DNA of 64,000 bases from Paenibacillus taihuensis (GCF_003386535.1 NZ_QTTN01000028.1:1-64000); one strand, 5' to 3'; shown: positions 1 through 9,414, numbered from the stretch's first letter. Program-made: numbers and translations. The notes: generated by a model from the letters alone, not told the origin.

Positions 1-329
1 ATAACCTCGCCTTAACCGTCACGGTTTCGAACAAGGGTTACCGCTTCTTAGCGGAGACGATGAGATCTCCTTGGGTCACGTCAACCGACTTTCCCCCGAA
101 ACCAGTCCTCCTAACTTCCAGAGCCACTGGTGGTATTGGACCTCCCCTTCTTTTGCAGGGTTATCCGGCTCTGTCAGCCAACTTGGTATGCCGCCTGTTC
201 CGGGTTTTGCCTTCGCATCCTCCGCACCTCTCCTCGCGGACAAAGCACTATGCGTCAGCTATGCACTTCCGCCACCTCGCGGTGTGCTAGAGACTTTCAC
301 TCCTTAGTCGATTGCGCTGCCAAGCGCAC
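1..329 (-). mobile_element. Group II intron, 5' portion (probable class C), cut by window edge
   Basis: Read on the minus strand, the segment starts with GTGCGC, matching the bacterial group II 5' consensus GUGYG. It then shows typical domain I stretches such as GGAGTGAAAGTCTC, GTCCGCGAGGA and GAAGGCAAAACCCGG. No open frame here looks like a real protein; the reverse transcriptase should lie beyond position 1. The intron boundary falls just after the T-run of the pdp terminator. That is the established target preference of class C introns. The identification rests on remembered consensus, not on a folding run. Confidence 0.72.
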
Positions 330-361
330 AAAAGACCAACCAGCTTCAACTGGTTGGTCTT
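330..361 (-). terminator. Rho-independent terminator of pdp
   Basis: A 12-bp perfect stem (332-343 with 350-361) closes a six-base loop. On the minus strand it is followed by TTTT. It lies 9 bases after the pdp stop and is immediately followed by the intron 5' end. Confidence 0.9.
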
Positions 362-370
362 CCTTATCAA

Positions 371-1699
371 CTAGAACCGCTTCACGCCGTTCTCTGTTAC
401 GACCGAGAGCAGCAACGGTGATGGTTTCACCGGCTCGCTGGAGAAAGAATAAGCGCCGCGTACTCGCTCTGTTACTTCGCGTGTTGTCGCGTTCTCTTCG
501 CGAACGTGCAAGGTCGCGAGCGTATCGCCTTCGCTCACTTTGTCGCCGACTTTGCGCTTCATCGTCACACCTACCGCGAAGTCGATGACCGACTCCTTCG
601 TCGCGCGACCTGCGCCGAGCAGCATTGCTGCAAGTCCGAGCTCCTCGGCTTGGATTGCCTGCACGTAGCCGTCCTGCGTCGACTTTACTTCAAGCACAAG
701 CGGCGCCTGTGGCAGCAGCGACGGATCGTCCGCAACTGCAGGATTACCGCCTTGTGCCTCGACGAATGCTTTGAACTTCGCCAGTGCCGCACCGGACTCG
801 AGCTTCACGCGAAGCATCGTTTCCGCTTCCTCGAGACTATTCGCCTGTCCGCCGAGCACAACCATGTGCGAGCTCAACGCGATACAGAGCGCGGTCAGAT
901 CCTCCGGACCGCGGCCATGCAGCGTATCTATCGCTTCCTGCACTTCAAGCGCATTGCCAATGCCGTAGCCGAGCGGCTGGTCCATGTCGCTGATCAGCGC
1001 GGCCGTCTTGCGGCCCACCTCAGTGCCGATCTCGACCATCGCTTGCGCGAGCTTCTCGGAATCCTCCAGCGTCTTCATGAACGCGCCGCTGCCCGTCTTC
1101 ACATCGAGCACGATCGCGTCTGCACCTGCTGCGATCTTCTTGCTCATTACCGAGCTCGCGATGAGCGGAATCGATTCTACAGTAGCGGTCACATCACGAA
1201 GCGCGTACAGCTTCTTATCGGCAGGCGTCATGTTGCCGCTCTGGCCGATAATCGCAAGGCCGATATCGTTCACCTGTGCGATGAACTCGTCGCGCGTTAG
1301 CTCTGTGCGGAAGCCTTCCATCGCTTCCATTTTGTCAATCGTACCGCCCGTGTGACCGAGGCCACGGCCGGACATCTTCGCAACCGGAACGCCGCAAGAG
1401 GCGACCAGCGGCCCGATGATAAGGCTCGTCTTGTCGCCGACTCCGCCTGTACTATGCTTGTCCACCTTAATGCCATGAATCGGCGACAGATCAACTTGAT
1501 CGCCCGATACCGCCATCGCCATCGTCAGGTGCGCTGTCTCTTCCGCATTCATGCCTTGGAAGTAAACAGCCATCGCCCATGCCGACAGCTGATAGTCCGG
1601 GATTTCGCCTTTGCTGTAGCCTTCTATTAGAAATGTTAGCTCGTCCTTCGTAAGGACGCCGCCGTTCCGTTTTTTTTGAATGAGATCTACTGCACGCAA
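371..1699 (-). CDS. pdp: Pyrimidine-nucleoside phosphorylase
   Basis: It cleaves uridine, thymidine and deoxyuridine with phosphate to the free base plus (deoxy)ribose 1-phosphate in the cytoplasm. Visible signatures are KVDKHSTGGVGDKTSL, KMSGRGLGHTGGT and the phosphate/base-binding GQSGNMTPADKKLYALRDVT region, with a C-terminal barrel-sandwich domain. I chose the TTG start at 1699 because AAGGAGG lies 8 bases upstream and the N-terminus (LRAVDLIQKKRNGG) then matches B. subtilis Pdp. An ATG nine codons earlier has no ribosome binding site. Length is 442 aa, normal for the family. It joins punA and deoB in a nucleoside salvage cluster, separated by a small spo0E-like gene. Confidence 0.95.
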   Translation of the reverse strand: MRAVDLIQKKRNGGVLTKDELTFLIEGYSKGEIPDYQLSAWAMAVYFQGMNAEETAHLTMAMAVSGDQVDLSPIHGIKVDKHSTGGVGDKTSLIIGPLVASCGVPVAKMSGRGLGHTGGTIDKMEAMEGFRTELTRDEFIAQVNDIGLAIIGQSGNMTPADKKLYALRDVTATVESIPLIASSVMSKKIAAGADAIVLDVKTGSGAFMKTLEDSEKLAQAMVEIGTEVGRKTAALISDMDQPLGYGIGNALEVQEAIDTLHGRGPEDLTALCIALSSHMVVLGGQANSLEEAETMLRVKLESGAALAKFKAFVEAQGGNPAVADDPSLLPQAPLVLEVKSTQDGYVQAIQAEELGLAAMLLGAGRATKESVIDFAVGVTMKRKVGDKVSEGDTLATLHVREENATTREVTERVRGAYSFSSEPVKPSPLLLSVVTENGVKRF

Positions 1700-1767
1700 G
1701 CGTGAAGCCTCCTTATGTAATTCCATGTATGTACTTGTGCTTGCACCTCTAAATGAGCAACAACAAA

Positions 1768-1938
1768 TTAACGCTGCCCCGCCACTCGCTTATACTTCTC
1801 CCGCTGCACCTTCACGATTAATTGATCGAGCGCTTGACTGAGCAAGATGACATCCGGGTGAAGGAACGTTTCCTTGGTTAACGCCGCAGAAACCAACTGT
1901 GTACGCAGCCGCTCAAGCCGCTGATTTTGATTTTCCAT
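1768..1938 (-). CDS. Spo0E-family aspartyl-phosphate phosphatase
   Basis: This is a 56-aa helical protein. Near residues 30-42 it carries the family signature LLSQALDQLI, a variant of SQELD. Spo0E-type proteins dephosphorylate Spo0A~P and so hold back sporulation. That is the family role; the target here is inferred. The ATG at 1938 has a GGGG ribosome binding site 6 bases upstream; a GTG four codons earlier is less likely. It lies between pdp and punA on the same strand. A TATAAT-like box is present on the minus strand around 1976-1981, but no convincing -35 was found. Confidence 0.82.
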   Translation of the reverse strand: MENQNQRLERLRTQLVSAALTKETFLHPDVILLSQALDQLIVKVQREKYKRVAGQR

Positions 1939-2043
1939 GTGAATCCCCACTTATCATATATTGATTCTCACGGACATTATACGACTATGAGCGAACAAAG
2001 AATGTCATATTGAGTCGAGGGCATTATTACAATTTTGTTACAA

Positions 2044-2868
2044 TTAAAGCAATGTTACGACACCTTGCACGAGGCCGAGGAACTTCGATTTCACGCGCTC
2101 TGTTGTCTCCATGACTTCATCATGCGAAAGCGGTTGGTCGAGAATGCCCGATGCCATGTTGCTAATGCACGAAATACCGAGCACTTCCATGCCTGAGTGC
2201 TTCGCCGCGATGACTTCCGAAACGGTCGACATACCGACAGCATCTGCACCCAAAATCCGCATCATCCGAATTTCTGCTGGCGTTTCATAGGATGGACCAA
2301 GCACCGCGAGATACACGCCTTCCTGTAACGAGAAGCCTTGCTCCTTCGCAACGCCTGCTGCCAGCTCACGCAATCGCTTGCTGTACGGCTGTGACATATC
2401 CGGGAAACGAACGCCAAGCTCTGGATCATTCGGTCCGACGAGCGGGTTGCGGCCCTGGAAGTTGATATGATCGCTAATCAGCATCAGATCTCCAGCATTG
2501 TAGCTTGTGTTTACGCCGCCCGCTGCATTCGTCACGATCAGCTTCGTTGCGCCGATCGCTTTCATAACGCGAACCGGAAACGCCGTCAAATCCGGACCGT
2601 ATCCCTCGTACATGTGGAAACGTCCGCGCATAAGCACGACGGGACGACCGAAGAGCGTACCGATCAGCAATTCGCCGGCATGGCCTTCAACAGTCGAAAT
2701 CGGAAAATGCGGGATTTCGTGATACGGAATCGTTACTGGATTCTCGATGTAATCGCCAAGAATGCCAAGTCCGGAGCCCATGATAAGGCCTACTTCCGGC
2801 TTGACTGTAATTTTCGAATTGATATAAGCTGCTGCTTCGTTAATGTGAATTGCTTTTATTGCTTCCAT
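2044..2868 (-). CDS. punA: Purine-nucleoside phosphorylase (trimeric PNP family)
   Basis: It phosphorolyses guanosine and inosine type nucleosides to base plus (deoxy)ribose 1-phosphate. The 274-aa protein has the phosphate-binding GSGLG (about residue 32), the VEGHAGELLIG loop (about 60), the NAAGGVN motif (about 115) and the base-site TNSD-equivalent region GISCISNMASG near 230. This places it with the low-molecular-mass trimeric family and B. subtilis PupG. The ribosome binding site TAGGAGG precedes the ATG. It lies directly downstream of deoB (32-base gap), so ribose 1-phosphate made here and deoB form one salvage pathway. Confidence 0.95.
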   Translation of the reverse strand: MEAIKAIHINEAAAYINSKITVKPEVGLIMGSGLGILGDYIENPVTIPYHEIPHFPISTVEGHAGELLIGTLFGRPVVLMRGRFHMYEGYGPDLTAFPVRVMKAIGATKLIVTNAAGGVNTSYNAGDLMLISDHINFQGRNPLVGPNDPELGVRFPDMSQPYSKRLRELAAGVAKEQGFSLQEGVYLAVLGPSYETPAEIRMMRILGADAVGMSTVSEVIAAKHSGMEVLGISCISNMASGILDQPLSHDEVMETTERVKSKFLGLVQGVVTLL

Positions 2869-2900
2869 CGTATGAAAAGCCTCCTAAGAGTAAGGGTAGG

Positions 2901-4076
2901 TTAGCGCAGTTCTGCCAAGAAGGACATACCGTTCGCCGGCAGCTTCACGCCGAAATTATCCGCAATCGTCGCCGCGACATCCGCGAAAGTCGAGCGCACG
3001 CCGAGCGAGCCAGGGTTCGTGAATGCTGGCGAGTATGCAAGAATCGGTACATATTCTCTCGTATGATCCGTGCCCGTATAGGTCGGATCGTTACCGTGAT
3101 CGGCAGTGATGATCAGCAGATCCTTCTCGCCAATCAGCGCTGCCAGCTTCGGCAGGCTGCGATCGAAAGCTTCGAGTGCTCCGGCATAGCCCGCCGGATC
3201 GCGGCGATGACCAAAGAGCGAATCAAAGTCGACGAGGTTCGTGAATAACATCCCTTTGAACGGACGGCCGAGTGCAGCAAGCGTCTTCTCAATGCCATCA
3301 TCGTTGCTCTTTGTCGGCAGTGCTTCAGTAACCCCTTCGCTGCAGAAGATATCGTCGATCTTGCCGACCGCGATGACGTCGAATCCGCTGTCCTTAAGCG
3401 TGTTGAGCACGGTTGGCTCAGGCGGCTTTACTGCGTAATCATGGCGGTTCGGCGTTCTCTTGAACGCGCCTGGCTGACCGACATAAGGTCTAGCAATAAC
3501 GCGGCCGACGGCATAACGATCGTCCAGCGTAAGCTCACGCGCGATTTCGCAAGCACGGTACAGCTCTTCGAGCGGAATAACTTCTTCATGAGCGGCAATT
3601 TGGAACACGCTGTCCGCCGATGTGTAGACGATCCACTTGCCAGTCTTCATCTGTTCTTTGCCGAGCTCGTCGAGAATTTCGGTACCGCTTGCCGACTTGT
3701 TGCCAAGTACACCACGGCCTGTCCGTTCTTCGAACGCCTGGAGAAGCTCGTCCGGGAATCCGTCCGAGAACGTGCGGAACGGAACGGTCACTCTCAAACC
3801 GGCAATTTCCCAGTGACCGGTCATCGTATCTTTGCCGACCGAAACTTCGGCCATCTTGCCATAGTAAGACTTCGCTTCGCCTTCCGGCTTCCAGCTGCCA
3901 AGGTCGGCAATGCGGTCAAGACCCCAGCTCCGCATATTCGGCAGCGCCATCGCAGGCACTTCCCGCAAAATATGGCCAAGCGTATGGGAGCCAGCGTCTC
4001 CGAAGGACGGCGCATCCGGCAGCTCGCCGATGCCGACGCTATCAAGCACAATAACGGCAATTCGATCAAATTTCAT
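2901..4076 (-). CDS. deoB: Phosphopentomutase
   Basis: It interconverts (deoxy)ribose 1-phosphate and 5-phosphate, linking nucleoside breakdown to the pentose pathway. It is a 391-aa alkaline-phosphatase superfamily enzyme. The metal ligands sit in [15 protein letters not shown] (N-terminus), TADHGNDPT and TDHTREYVP near the C-terminus. The acceptor threonine region is KDTMTGHWE (about residue 84). The ATG at 4076 has GGAG 11 bases upstream; a GTG four codons earlier sits too close to that site. It is preceded by xerD and followed by punA, as in the B. subtilis ripX-drm-pupG order. Confidence 0.96.
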   Translation of the reverse strand: MKFDRIAVIVLDSVGIGELPDAPSFGDAGSHTLGHILREVPAMALPNMRSWGLDRIADLGSWKPEGEAKSYYGKMAEVSVGKDTMTGHWEIAGLRVTVPFRTFSDGFPDELLQAFEERTGRGVLGNKSASGTEILDELGKEQMKTGKWIVYTSADSVFQIAAHEEVIPLEELYRACEIARELTLDDRYAVGRVIARPYVGQPGAFKRTPNRHDYAVKPPEPTVLNTLKDSGFDVIAVGKIDDIFCSEGVTEALPTKSNDDGIEKTLAALGRPFKGMLFTNLVDFDSLFGHRRDPAGYAGALEAFDRSLPKLAALIGEKDLLIITADHGNDPTYTGTDHTREYVPILAYSPAFTNPGSLGVRSTFADVAATIADNFGVKLPANGMSFLAELR

Positions 4077-4100
4077 CGCTAGTATCACTCCGTGCCAAGT

Positions 4101-5000
4101 TTATTTCATTTTCGCCCGCGGATGTGTCAGGTTGTACACCTCTTTAATGCGCGGCTTCGTCAGTCCCACATATACCTGCGTCGTGGAAATGTCAGCATGG
4201 CCAAGCATCTCCTGTACAGAGCGCAAATCTGCCCCATTTTCCAGTAGATGAGCGGCAAAAGAATGACGAAGCGTATGGGGCGTAATATCGCTGACGATGC
4301 CAGCCTCCGCGGCGTATTTCTTAATGATTTTCCAAAAACCCTGTCTCGTAATTCGTGTCCCTTGCAAGTTGAGAAACAACGCTGATTCCACTTTGTCCTG
4401 CTTCAGCAGCTTGTCCCTCACACCATCCATATAAGCTTGCAGTGCCTTCGCAGCGACAGCGCCTATCGGAACAATCCGCTCCTTATCGGCAGTGCCCGTA
4501 CAGCGAATGAAACCAAGCGTCAAATTAATATGATCACAATTTAACGAAATAAGTTCAGATACCCGGATTCCCGTCGCGTACAGCACCTCAAGCATCGCTG
4601 CATCACGGACGCCGGCATTCGTACTGGCATCAGGGGCTGTCAGCAGCTTCTCCACATCATCAATCGAAAGCACCTTCGGCAGTTTCTTCTCTTGCTTCGG
4701 CGTTTCCAGATGGATGGACGGATTAGACTGCACATGCCGCTCTGTCACCAAATAATGAAAGAAGGCGCGAATAGACACCATGTGTCTGGACATCGTCGCA
4801 ACGGCCCTCCCTTGCTGCTTCAATTGAAGCATATACAGGGACAGATGGTGTTTCTGAATATCTGCAGTGTTAGTCACGCCTTGTGCTTGGACATACTCGA
4901 TAAAATTCGACAGATCCCGCTCATAGGAATCCAGTGTATTAATGGATAGCCTACGTCCTTCCCGTAAAAACTGAATAAATGTTCTCAGATGCGCTCTCAT
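4101..5000 (-). CDS. xerD: Site-specific tyrosine recombinase XerD
   Basis: It acts with XerC (CodV) at dif to resolve chromosome dimers. The 299-aa protein has an N-terminal SAM-like core-binding domain (1-90) and a catalytic domain. The full catalytic set is visible: R146 in ATGIRVSE, K173 in ADKERIVP, H242 and R245 in HTLRHSFA, H268 in GHADIS and nucleophile Y277 in TTQVYVGLT. The usual GKGNKER lysine loop reads CTGTADKER, a small deviation that keeps the lysine. It lies between yqzK and deoB with tight spacing, as in Bacillus. Confidence 0.95.
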   Translation of the reverse strand: MRAHLRTFIQFLREGRRLSINTLDSYERDLSNFIEYVQAQGVTNTADIQKHHLSLYMLQLKQQGRAVATMSRHMVSIRAFFHYLVTERHVQSNPSIHLETPKQEKKLPKVLSIDDVEKLLTAPDASTNAGVRDAAMLEVLYATGIRVSELISLNCDHINLTLGFIRCTGTADKERIVPIGAVAAKALQAYMDGVRDKLLKQDKVESALFLNLQGTRITRQGFWKIIKKYAAEAGIVSDITPHTLRHSFAAHLLENGADLRSVQEMLGHADISTTQVYVGLTKPRIKEVYNLTHPRAKMK

Positions 5001-5111
5001 AGGTCGTTCCTTTCCCGGATTTACAGCTTAGCAGGTTTTCCTGCTATATTCCACAGTCGCTGTACATAATCCTGCCAAAGGACACCATTTTTGTCGAATT
5101 TTCAAGATCGC

Positions 5112-5345
5112 CTATTCCCCATACCAATAAAACAACCTCAGCCGCTCATAAATGCTGCTTCCGTTATCCTGGTAGTCATCATGTTGAAACACTTTAAGCG
5201 CTTGGCCCTGCGGGACACGGTAAGGATCATGCGGCGCAATCCATACAGCAATAAACCGGCAGCCGCCGTACATCGTAATTGTGAAAAAAGAAAGCAGCAG
5301 CACAAAAAATATCCGTCTCAGCCATCTGCGAACCGACACCACCAT
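5112..5345 (-). CDS. yqzK: DUF4227 membrane protein YqzK
   Basis: A 77-aa protein with one hydrophobic segment (about residues 10-28, IFFVLLLSFFTITMYGG) after a basic N-terminus and a polar C-terminal tail. It matches the YqzK/DUF4227 family that sits between fur and xerD in Bacillus. No function is established. The ATG has GAGGAG about 10 bases upstream. Here fur is not adjacent: ald and a subtilase gene lie between. This suggests an insertion into the ancestral fur-yqzK-xerD block. Confidence 0.8.
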   Translation of the reverse strand: MVVSVRRWLRRIFFVLLLSFFTITMYGGCRFIAVWIAPHDPYRVPQGQALKVFQHDDYQDNGSSIYERLRLFYWYGE

Positions 5346-5448
5346 ACGCCGAATGCTCCTCTCTGTAACTGTAAGGGAGTTGTCCTCTACAACACCTTAT
5401 GAGTTCAGAGGGCTAATCATGCATGGCTGCGCAGGCAACGCAAGGCAC

Positions 5449-6591
5449 TTAGCTCAGTTTGTCAAAAGCAACACTCTCGAGCAGCTGCTCCATGCTGATA
5501 TAAGGCATATTCACCGCTTGTGCCACTTGCGGATGGGTAACGCGGCCTTTGTACGTGTTCACGCCTTTGCGCAAAGGTTCATTCGTCCTGACCGCTTCCT
5601 CCAGCCCTTTGCCTGCAAGCTCAAGCGCATAAGGGATCGTCACATTCGTCAGCGCTAGCGTCGATGTGCGCGGAACTGCCCCTGGCATGTTCGCAACTGC
5701 ATAATGAAGCACGCCATGCTTCTCGTACACCGGATCCTTGTGCGTCGTCACACGGTCTACTGTAGCAATAGTACCGCCTTGGTCAACGGCAACGTCAACG
5801 ATGACAGCGCCTTTCTTCATTGTTTTAACCATTTCTTCGGTTACAAGATGAGGCGCCTTTGCACCAGGAATTAGCACCGCTCCAATTAGCAAATCTGCTT
5901 TCTTCACCGCGCTTGCAATATTATATGGGTTGGACATGAGCGTCCGTATGCGACCGCTGAATACTTCATCTATATAGCGCATCCGATCGGCGCTGCGCTC
6001 CAGGATAACGACACTCGCACCCATGCCAAGCGCGATGCGGGCTGCATTCGTACCGACGATACCTCCGCCGAGAATGATGACTTCAGCAGGCGGGACACCA
6101 GGAACGCCGCCAAGCAGGATGCCACGTCCACCATAGAACGCCTCGAGAAACTGCGAGCCGACCTGCACCGCCATGCGTCCCGCAACCTCGCTCATTGGCG
6201 TTAGGAGCGGAAGGCTGCCGTTCGGCATCTGGATCGTCTCATACGCAACGCCGGATACCCCTTTTTCGACGAGTGCTTTCGTGAGCTCAGGTGCTGCAGC
6301 AAGATGCAAGTAAGTGAATAGAAGCAAACCATCATGGAAATGCGCGAACTCCTCCGGCAGCGGCTCTTTCACTTTCATGATCATGCTCGAGCGTGACCAT
6401 ACTTCTGAGACGTCGTTAATGATTGCAGCTCCTTCGGCGACATAGGCATCATCCGTGAAGCTGCTTCCGACACCTGCGCCTGCTTCCACGAGCACCTCGT
6501 GGCCAGCCGCCTTCAACATAGCGGCTCCAGCCGGGGTCAGCGCGACCCTGTACTCACTTGACTTGATTTCTTTTGGAACTCCGATAATCAT
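5449..6591 (-). CDS. ald: Alanine dehydrogenase
   Basis: It oxidatively deaminates L-alanine to pyruvate and ammonia with NAD. In Bacillus it supports growth on alanine and sporulation. The 380-aa protein starts [18 protein letters not shown] (substrate-binding arginine in EYRVALTP). Catalytic residues are in VKEPLPEE (lysine) and YLHLAA (histidine). The NAD fold is [20 protein letters not shown]. Ribosome binding site AGGAGAGGGAG precedes the ATG. It stands alone, with a 210-base divergent intergenic region shared with the subtilase gene. Confidence 0.96.
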   Translation of the reverse strand: MIIGVPKEIKSSEYRVALTPAGAAMLKAAGHEVLVEAGAGVGSSFTDDAYVAEGAAIINDVSEVWSRSSMIMKVKEPLPEEFAHFHDGLLLFTYLHLAAAPELTKALVEKGVSGVAYETIQMPNGSLPLLTPMSEVAGRMAVQVGSQFLEAFYGGRGILLGGVPGVPPAEVIILGGGIVGTNAARIALGMGASVVILERSADRMRYIDEVFSGRIRTLMSNPYNIASAVKKADLLIGAVLIPGAKAPHLVTEEMVKTMKKGAVIVDVAVDQGGTIATVDRVTTHKDPVYEKHGVLHYAVANMPGAVPRTSTLALTNVTIPYALELAGKGLEEAVRTNEPLRKGVNTYKGRVTHPQVAQAVNMPYISMEQLLESVAFDKLS

Positions 6592-6802
6592 AAGCGCACT
6601 CCCTCTCCTACTCCTTGATTCTTCATATGCAGGCAGAGGACGGGTTGACAGTCCTCCATGATACGTTTACCTGACATGCCTAAAAATATGTACGCCAGGT
6701 CAGCGTCTACCCATGCCCTTGTACGAATGTCTCCATACATTAGAAGTAACGGTTATGCCATGATTTGAACATCCATCTTATTTTCCAAAAGGAGGAGCAT
6801 CT

Positions 6803-8125
6803 TTGCCAAATGTGGAACGGCTGCTGCTCAGCTGCTCAAAAAGCAAGTCAACCGGTTATACGTCCCGCAAGCTGATTGGCTTCAAGCGTGAATCCGACTA
6901 TAAGCAATGTATTGAGGAGCTGGCTAAGTACGGCATCCGTCCGGTGAAAAGCATCCAGAAGAGCCGCGTCATCTGCTGCCACTTGGACAGCCGCAGAACC
7001 GAACAGCTAAAGTCGCTCTCCAAGCATCCGAACGTCAACTTTGTGGAACCAGATTTCAAGATACATGCGCATATCCTGCAGCCAGTGAAAAGGAGTAAGA
7101 AGTCAGTTCGAAATAAGTCTGCCCCCTATTTACGCAAGCGGCTGCGGACGAAGAGTGTTACCATCAGCGGTCGTACCAAATCCTCTGACTCTACGACAAC
7201 GCCTTGGAATCTATCCCAAATTGGAGCTAACAAAGTGTGGTCGACGACCCGCGGCAAAGGTGCAGGCATCGCGATCATCGATACAGGCATCGCAAAACAC
7301 TCCGATTTGAAAGTAACCGGAGGCGTGAATACGATGGGCGGTTCGTCGTATTACGATGACAACGGGCATGGAACACATGTCGCTGGCATCGCTGCAGGGA
7401 CGGGGTCGTACAAGAGACCCGGTGTTGCACCTCGAGCGAGTCTGTACGCGGTTAAAGCGCTGGATGCGAATGGCGCGGGCTATGTATCCGACATCATCAA
7501 AGGCATCGACTGGTGTATCAGCAAAAATATCCCGATCATCAATATGAGTCTCGGTCTCGAGGGCGAAACGAGCAGCGCATTGAAGGAAGCGGTGCAGCGT
7601 GCGCGCAAGAACGGTATCCTGATTGTTGCATCCGCAGGCAATAACGGCACTATGGGCGGCCGGATCGACCAGCCTGCTCGTTATACGGATGCTCTTGCGG
7701 TTGCCGCTTCTACACGCTACGGCAAGATCGCGAATTACAGCAGCCGAGGGTATGGCATTGACGTGACGGCTCCGGGCAGCTATATCAAATCGACTTGGCC
7801 AGGCGGCAGCTACAAATCGTTGTCCGGCACCAGCATGGCGAGTCCGCATGTCGCTGGCGGAGCAGCGCTATTGAAGTCGCTCCACCCGAGCATCACGCCA
7901 TACGGGATCGCGCAGCGTCTCCGCAATACGACGAAGAAGCTGTCCAGCTACGCCAAGCGAACGCAAGGCTATGGCTTGATCCAGCTCGCAGATGCTATGG
8001 CGGTATCAGAGGATACGACCGCAGCTTCCTCACGCGTTCGTTCTGCGAAGACGAAGTCCTCTGCAGCTAGGAAGACGGCGGTGGCAGCTGGGAAACAGCG
8101 GCAAGTTCGCGGCGGCAAACGTTAG
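6803..8125 (+). CDS. Subtilisin-like serine protease (S8) with I9 propeptide
   Basis: A 440-aa subtilase. Residues about 18-88 resemble the I9 inhibitor/propeptide domain, followed by a basic linker (90-130) and the S8 catalytic domain. The catalytic set is Asp160 (IIDTGIA), His189 (NGHGTHVAG), oxyanion Asn280 (SAGNNG) and Ser344 (GTSMASPH). The TTG start has GGAGGAG upstream. No signal peptide or membrane segment is visible, which is odd for a propeptide-bearing subtilase. The C-terminal about 35 residues are rich in Ala, Lys, Arg and Ser. It is the only plus-strand gene in the first 10 kb. The location of the active enzyme (cytoplasm, spore, or leaderless export) cannot be told from sequence. 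Confidence 0.93.
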   Translation: MPNVERLLLSCSKSKSTGYTSRKLIGFKRESDYKQCIEELAKYGIRPVKSIQKSRVICCHLDSRRTEQLKSLSKHPNVNFVEPDFKIHAHILQPVKRSKKSVRNKSAPYLRKRLRTKSVTISGRTKSSDSTTTPWNLSQIGANKVWSTTRGKGAGIAIIDTGIAKHSDLKVTGGVNTMGGSSYYDDNGHGTHVAGIAAGTGSYKRPGVAPRASLYAVKALDANGAGYVSDIIKGIDWCISKNIPIINMSLGLEGETSSALKEAVQRARKNGILIVASAGNNGTMGGRIDQPARYTDALAVAASTRYGKIANYSSRGYGIDVTAPGSYIKSTWPGGSYKSLSGTSMASPHVAGGAALLKSLHPSITPYGIAQRLRNTTKKLSSYAKRTQGYGLIQLADAMAVSEDTTAASSRVRSAKTKSSAARKTAVAAGKQRQVRGGKR

Positions 8126-8134
8126 AACAGCACA

Positions 8135-8202
8135 AAAAACTCCCTTCGGGAGCAGCGCGCGTTAGCGATAAAACGCCGCTAACTGCACTGCAGAAGGGAG
8201 TT
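8135..8202. terminator. Bidirectional terminator between subtilase and fur
   Basis: The arms AACTCCCTTC (8139-8148) and GAAGGGAGTT (8193-8202) pair at long range around an inner stem GTTAGCG/CGCTAAC (8161-8167 with 8177-8183). A short competing hairpin, CTCCC-TTC-GGGAG, is also possible at 8140-8152. An A-run (8134-8139) gives the T-run for the minus strand. The last bases overlap the fur stop codon. Confidence 0.75.
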
Positions 8203-8668
8203 ACTGTTGTTCGGCTTTTGCACTTTCGTTCTTGCTCTTGCAGTTTGCGCACACGCCTTGGAAATCGAGACGGTGATCTACAACGGTGAAGCCGTATTCT
8301 TTCTCAAGCCGTTCCTCAAGTGGTCCGAGCCAGTCTTCCAAAATCTCGCTCATCGTTCCGCATTGTACACAAATGAGGTGATGATGATGGTGCTTATTGT
8401 TATCGGCTCTCAGGTCGTATCTAGCAACGCCATCACCGAAGTTCATCTTCTCTACGACATGAAGCTCACTTAGCAATTCCAGCGTCCGATACACGGTTGC
8501 AAGGCCGATCTCTGGCGCTTTATCCTTGACGAGCATAAATACATCCTCAGCGCTGAGATGATCCTCTTCATTCTCCAGAAGCACACGAACTGTGGCTTCA
8601 CGCTGCGGGGTGAGCTTGTACCCCTGTGACTGGAGCTGCTGTTTGATCTTGTCAATCCGGGATTCCAT
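8201..8668 (-). CDS. fur: Ferric uptake regulator Fur
   Basis: An iron-responsive repressor of 155 aa. The N-terminal winged helix includes KLTPQREATVRVLLE and the recognition region GLATVYRTLELLSEL. The C-terminal dimer/metal domain has the histidine cluster NKHHHHHLIC (about residues 91-100). Two CxxC pairs, CVQC and CANC, are typical of the structural zinc site. The ribosome binding site is a G-rich AGAGGGGGGG. It has its own promoter at 8725-8754. Fur rather than Zur or PerR is inferred from its position next to spoIIM, as in Bacillus. Confidence 0.92.
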   Translation of the reverse strand: MESRIDKIKQQLQSQGYKLTPQREATVRVLLENEEDHLSAEDVFMLVKDKAPEIGLATVYRTLELLSELHVVEKMNFGDGVARYDLRADNNKHHHHHLICVQCGTMSEILEDWLGPLEERLEKEYGFTVVDHRLDFQGVCANCKSKNESAKAEQQ

Positions 8669-8724
8669 GGCTTCCCCCCCTCTACCACTACAACTAGTGC
8701 CATAACCGGAACTGGTTTGTTTTA

Positions 8725-8754
8725 ATTATAGGTGCAGGTCAGGAGCAAAGTCAA
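8725..8754 (-). promoter_or_regulatory. Sigma-A promoter of fur
   Basis: On the minus strand TTGACT (8749-8754), an 18-base spacer and TATAAT (8725-8730) lie about 57 bases ahead of the fur start. No clear Fur box overlaps it by eye. Confidence 0.65.
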
Positions 8755-8769
8755 ACTTTTTTAGAATGA

Positions 8770-9414
8770 TTACAATCCAGCGTCGGTCCCTTGTACCAAT
8801 GGTGCAACCCACTGCAGCAAAAGCGGCGTCAGATACGACTCGATCATCGCCGCGCCGAGCAGCAGGACGAGCATCATTGCGGTCTGCGTGACGTAGCGCA
8901 GCAGCGGCTGGCTCATGTTGCCGAAGCGGCCAAAGAGTCGGTTTTTTACGATATAGATCGTGAATGAAACCGCGGATACGCTGGCGATCAAGAACGCCGG
9001 AATGGCAATCAGGTTCGGCGGCGCCACGGATGCAAGTGAGAAAATAAGCCCTTTCCACGCGAACTGCCGCACAAGCGTGCCGACTGCGAAGCCGACGAGC
9101 ACGCCCTTCAGGAAGTCGAGCGCCAGCACGAGCGGCATCCCGACAACTGTGAGCCCGAGCACCCAGACGAGCAACAGCCATTTGGCGTGAAACCATGCAC
9201 GGTCCCAGAACGACTCGGTGCCGGTGAGCATTGTGCCGTCTTGGATGCGTCCGACGAATTGCTGCACGTCGCCGGCGAGATCCTGCTGCTGGTCGAGCGT
9301 CAGCGCGTTCACCAGCAAAGCGCCGAAGACGACGCCAACGATGAATAGGACGGATACGAATACATAGAGGTTCAGCTGTTCTTTCAGCATCGGCTGCATG
9401 GCAGATGAGCGCAT
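8770..9414 (-). CDS. spoIIM: Stage II sporulation protein M
   Basis: A 214-aa polytopic membrane protein with about five hydrophobic segments, beginning with LNLYVFVSVLFIVGVVFGALLV. It matches SpoIIM. With SpoIID and SpoIIP this protein forms the peptidoglycan-degrading machine that drives engulfment of the forespore. Conserved family features are the GTLVRQFAWKG loop and the VAPPNLIAIPAFLIAS segment. The ATG has GGAGGT about 8 bases upstream. It lies directly upstream of fur on the same strand, as in Bacillus, but is separated from yqxK by about 890 bases of repeats. Confidence 0.94.
   Translation of the reverse strand: MRSSAMQPMLKEQLNLYVFVSVLFIVGVVFGALLVNALTLDQQQDLAGDVQQFVGRIQDGTMLTGTESFWDRAWFHAKWLLLVWVLGLTVVGMPLVLALDFLKGVLVGFAVGTLVRQFAWKGLIFSLASVAPPNLIAIPAFLIASVSAVSFTIYIVKNRLFGRFGNMSQPLLRYVTQTAMMLVLLLGAAMIESYLTPLLLQWVAPLVQGTDAGL

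Noticed and set aside
60-307. Short plus-strand frames (76-78 aa) over the first 300 bases
   Set aside because: They run antisense through structured intron RNA; composition is Pro/Ser-rich with no motif.
1-370. rRNA fragment
   Set aside because: No 16S, 23S or 5S signature is present, whereas group II intron features and the terminator junction explain the sequence.
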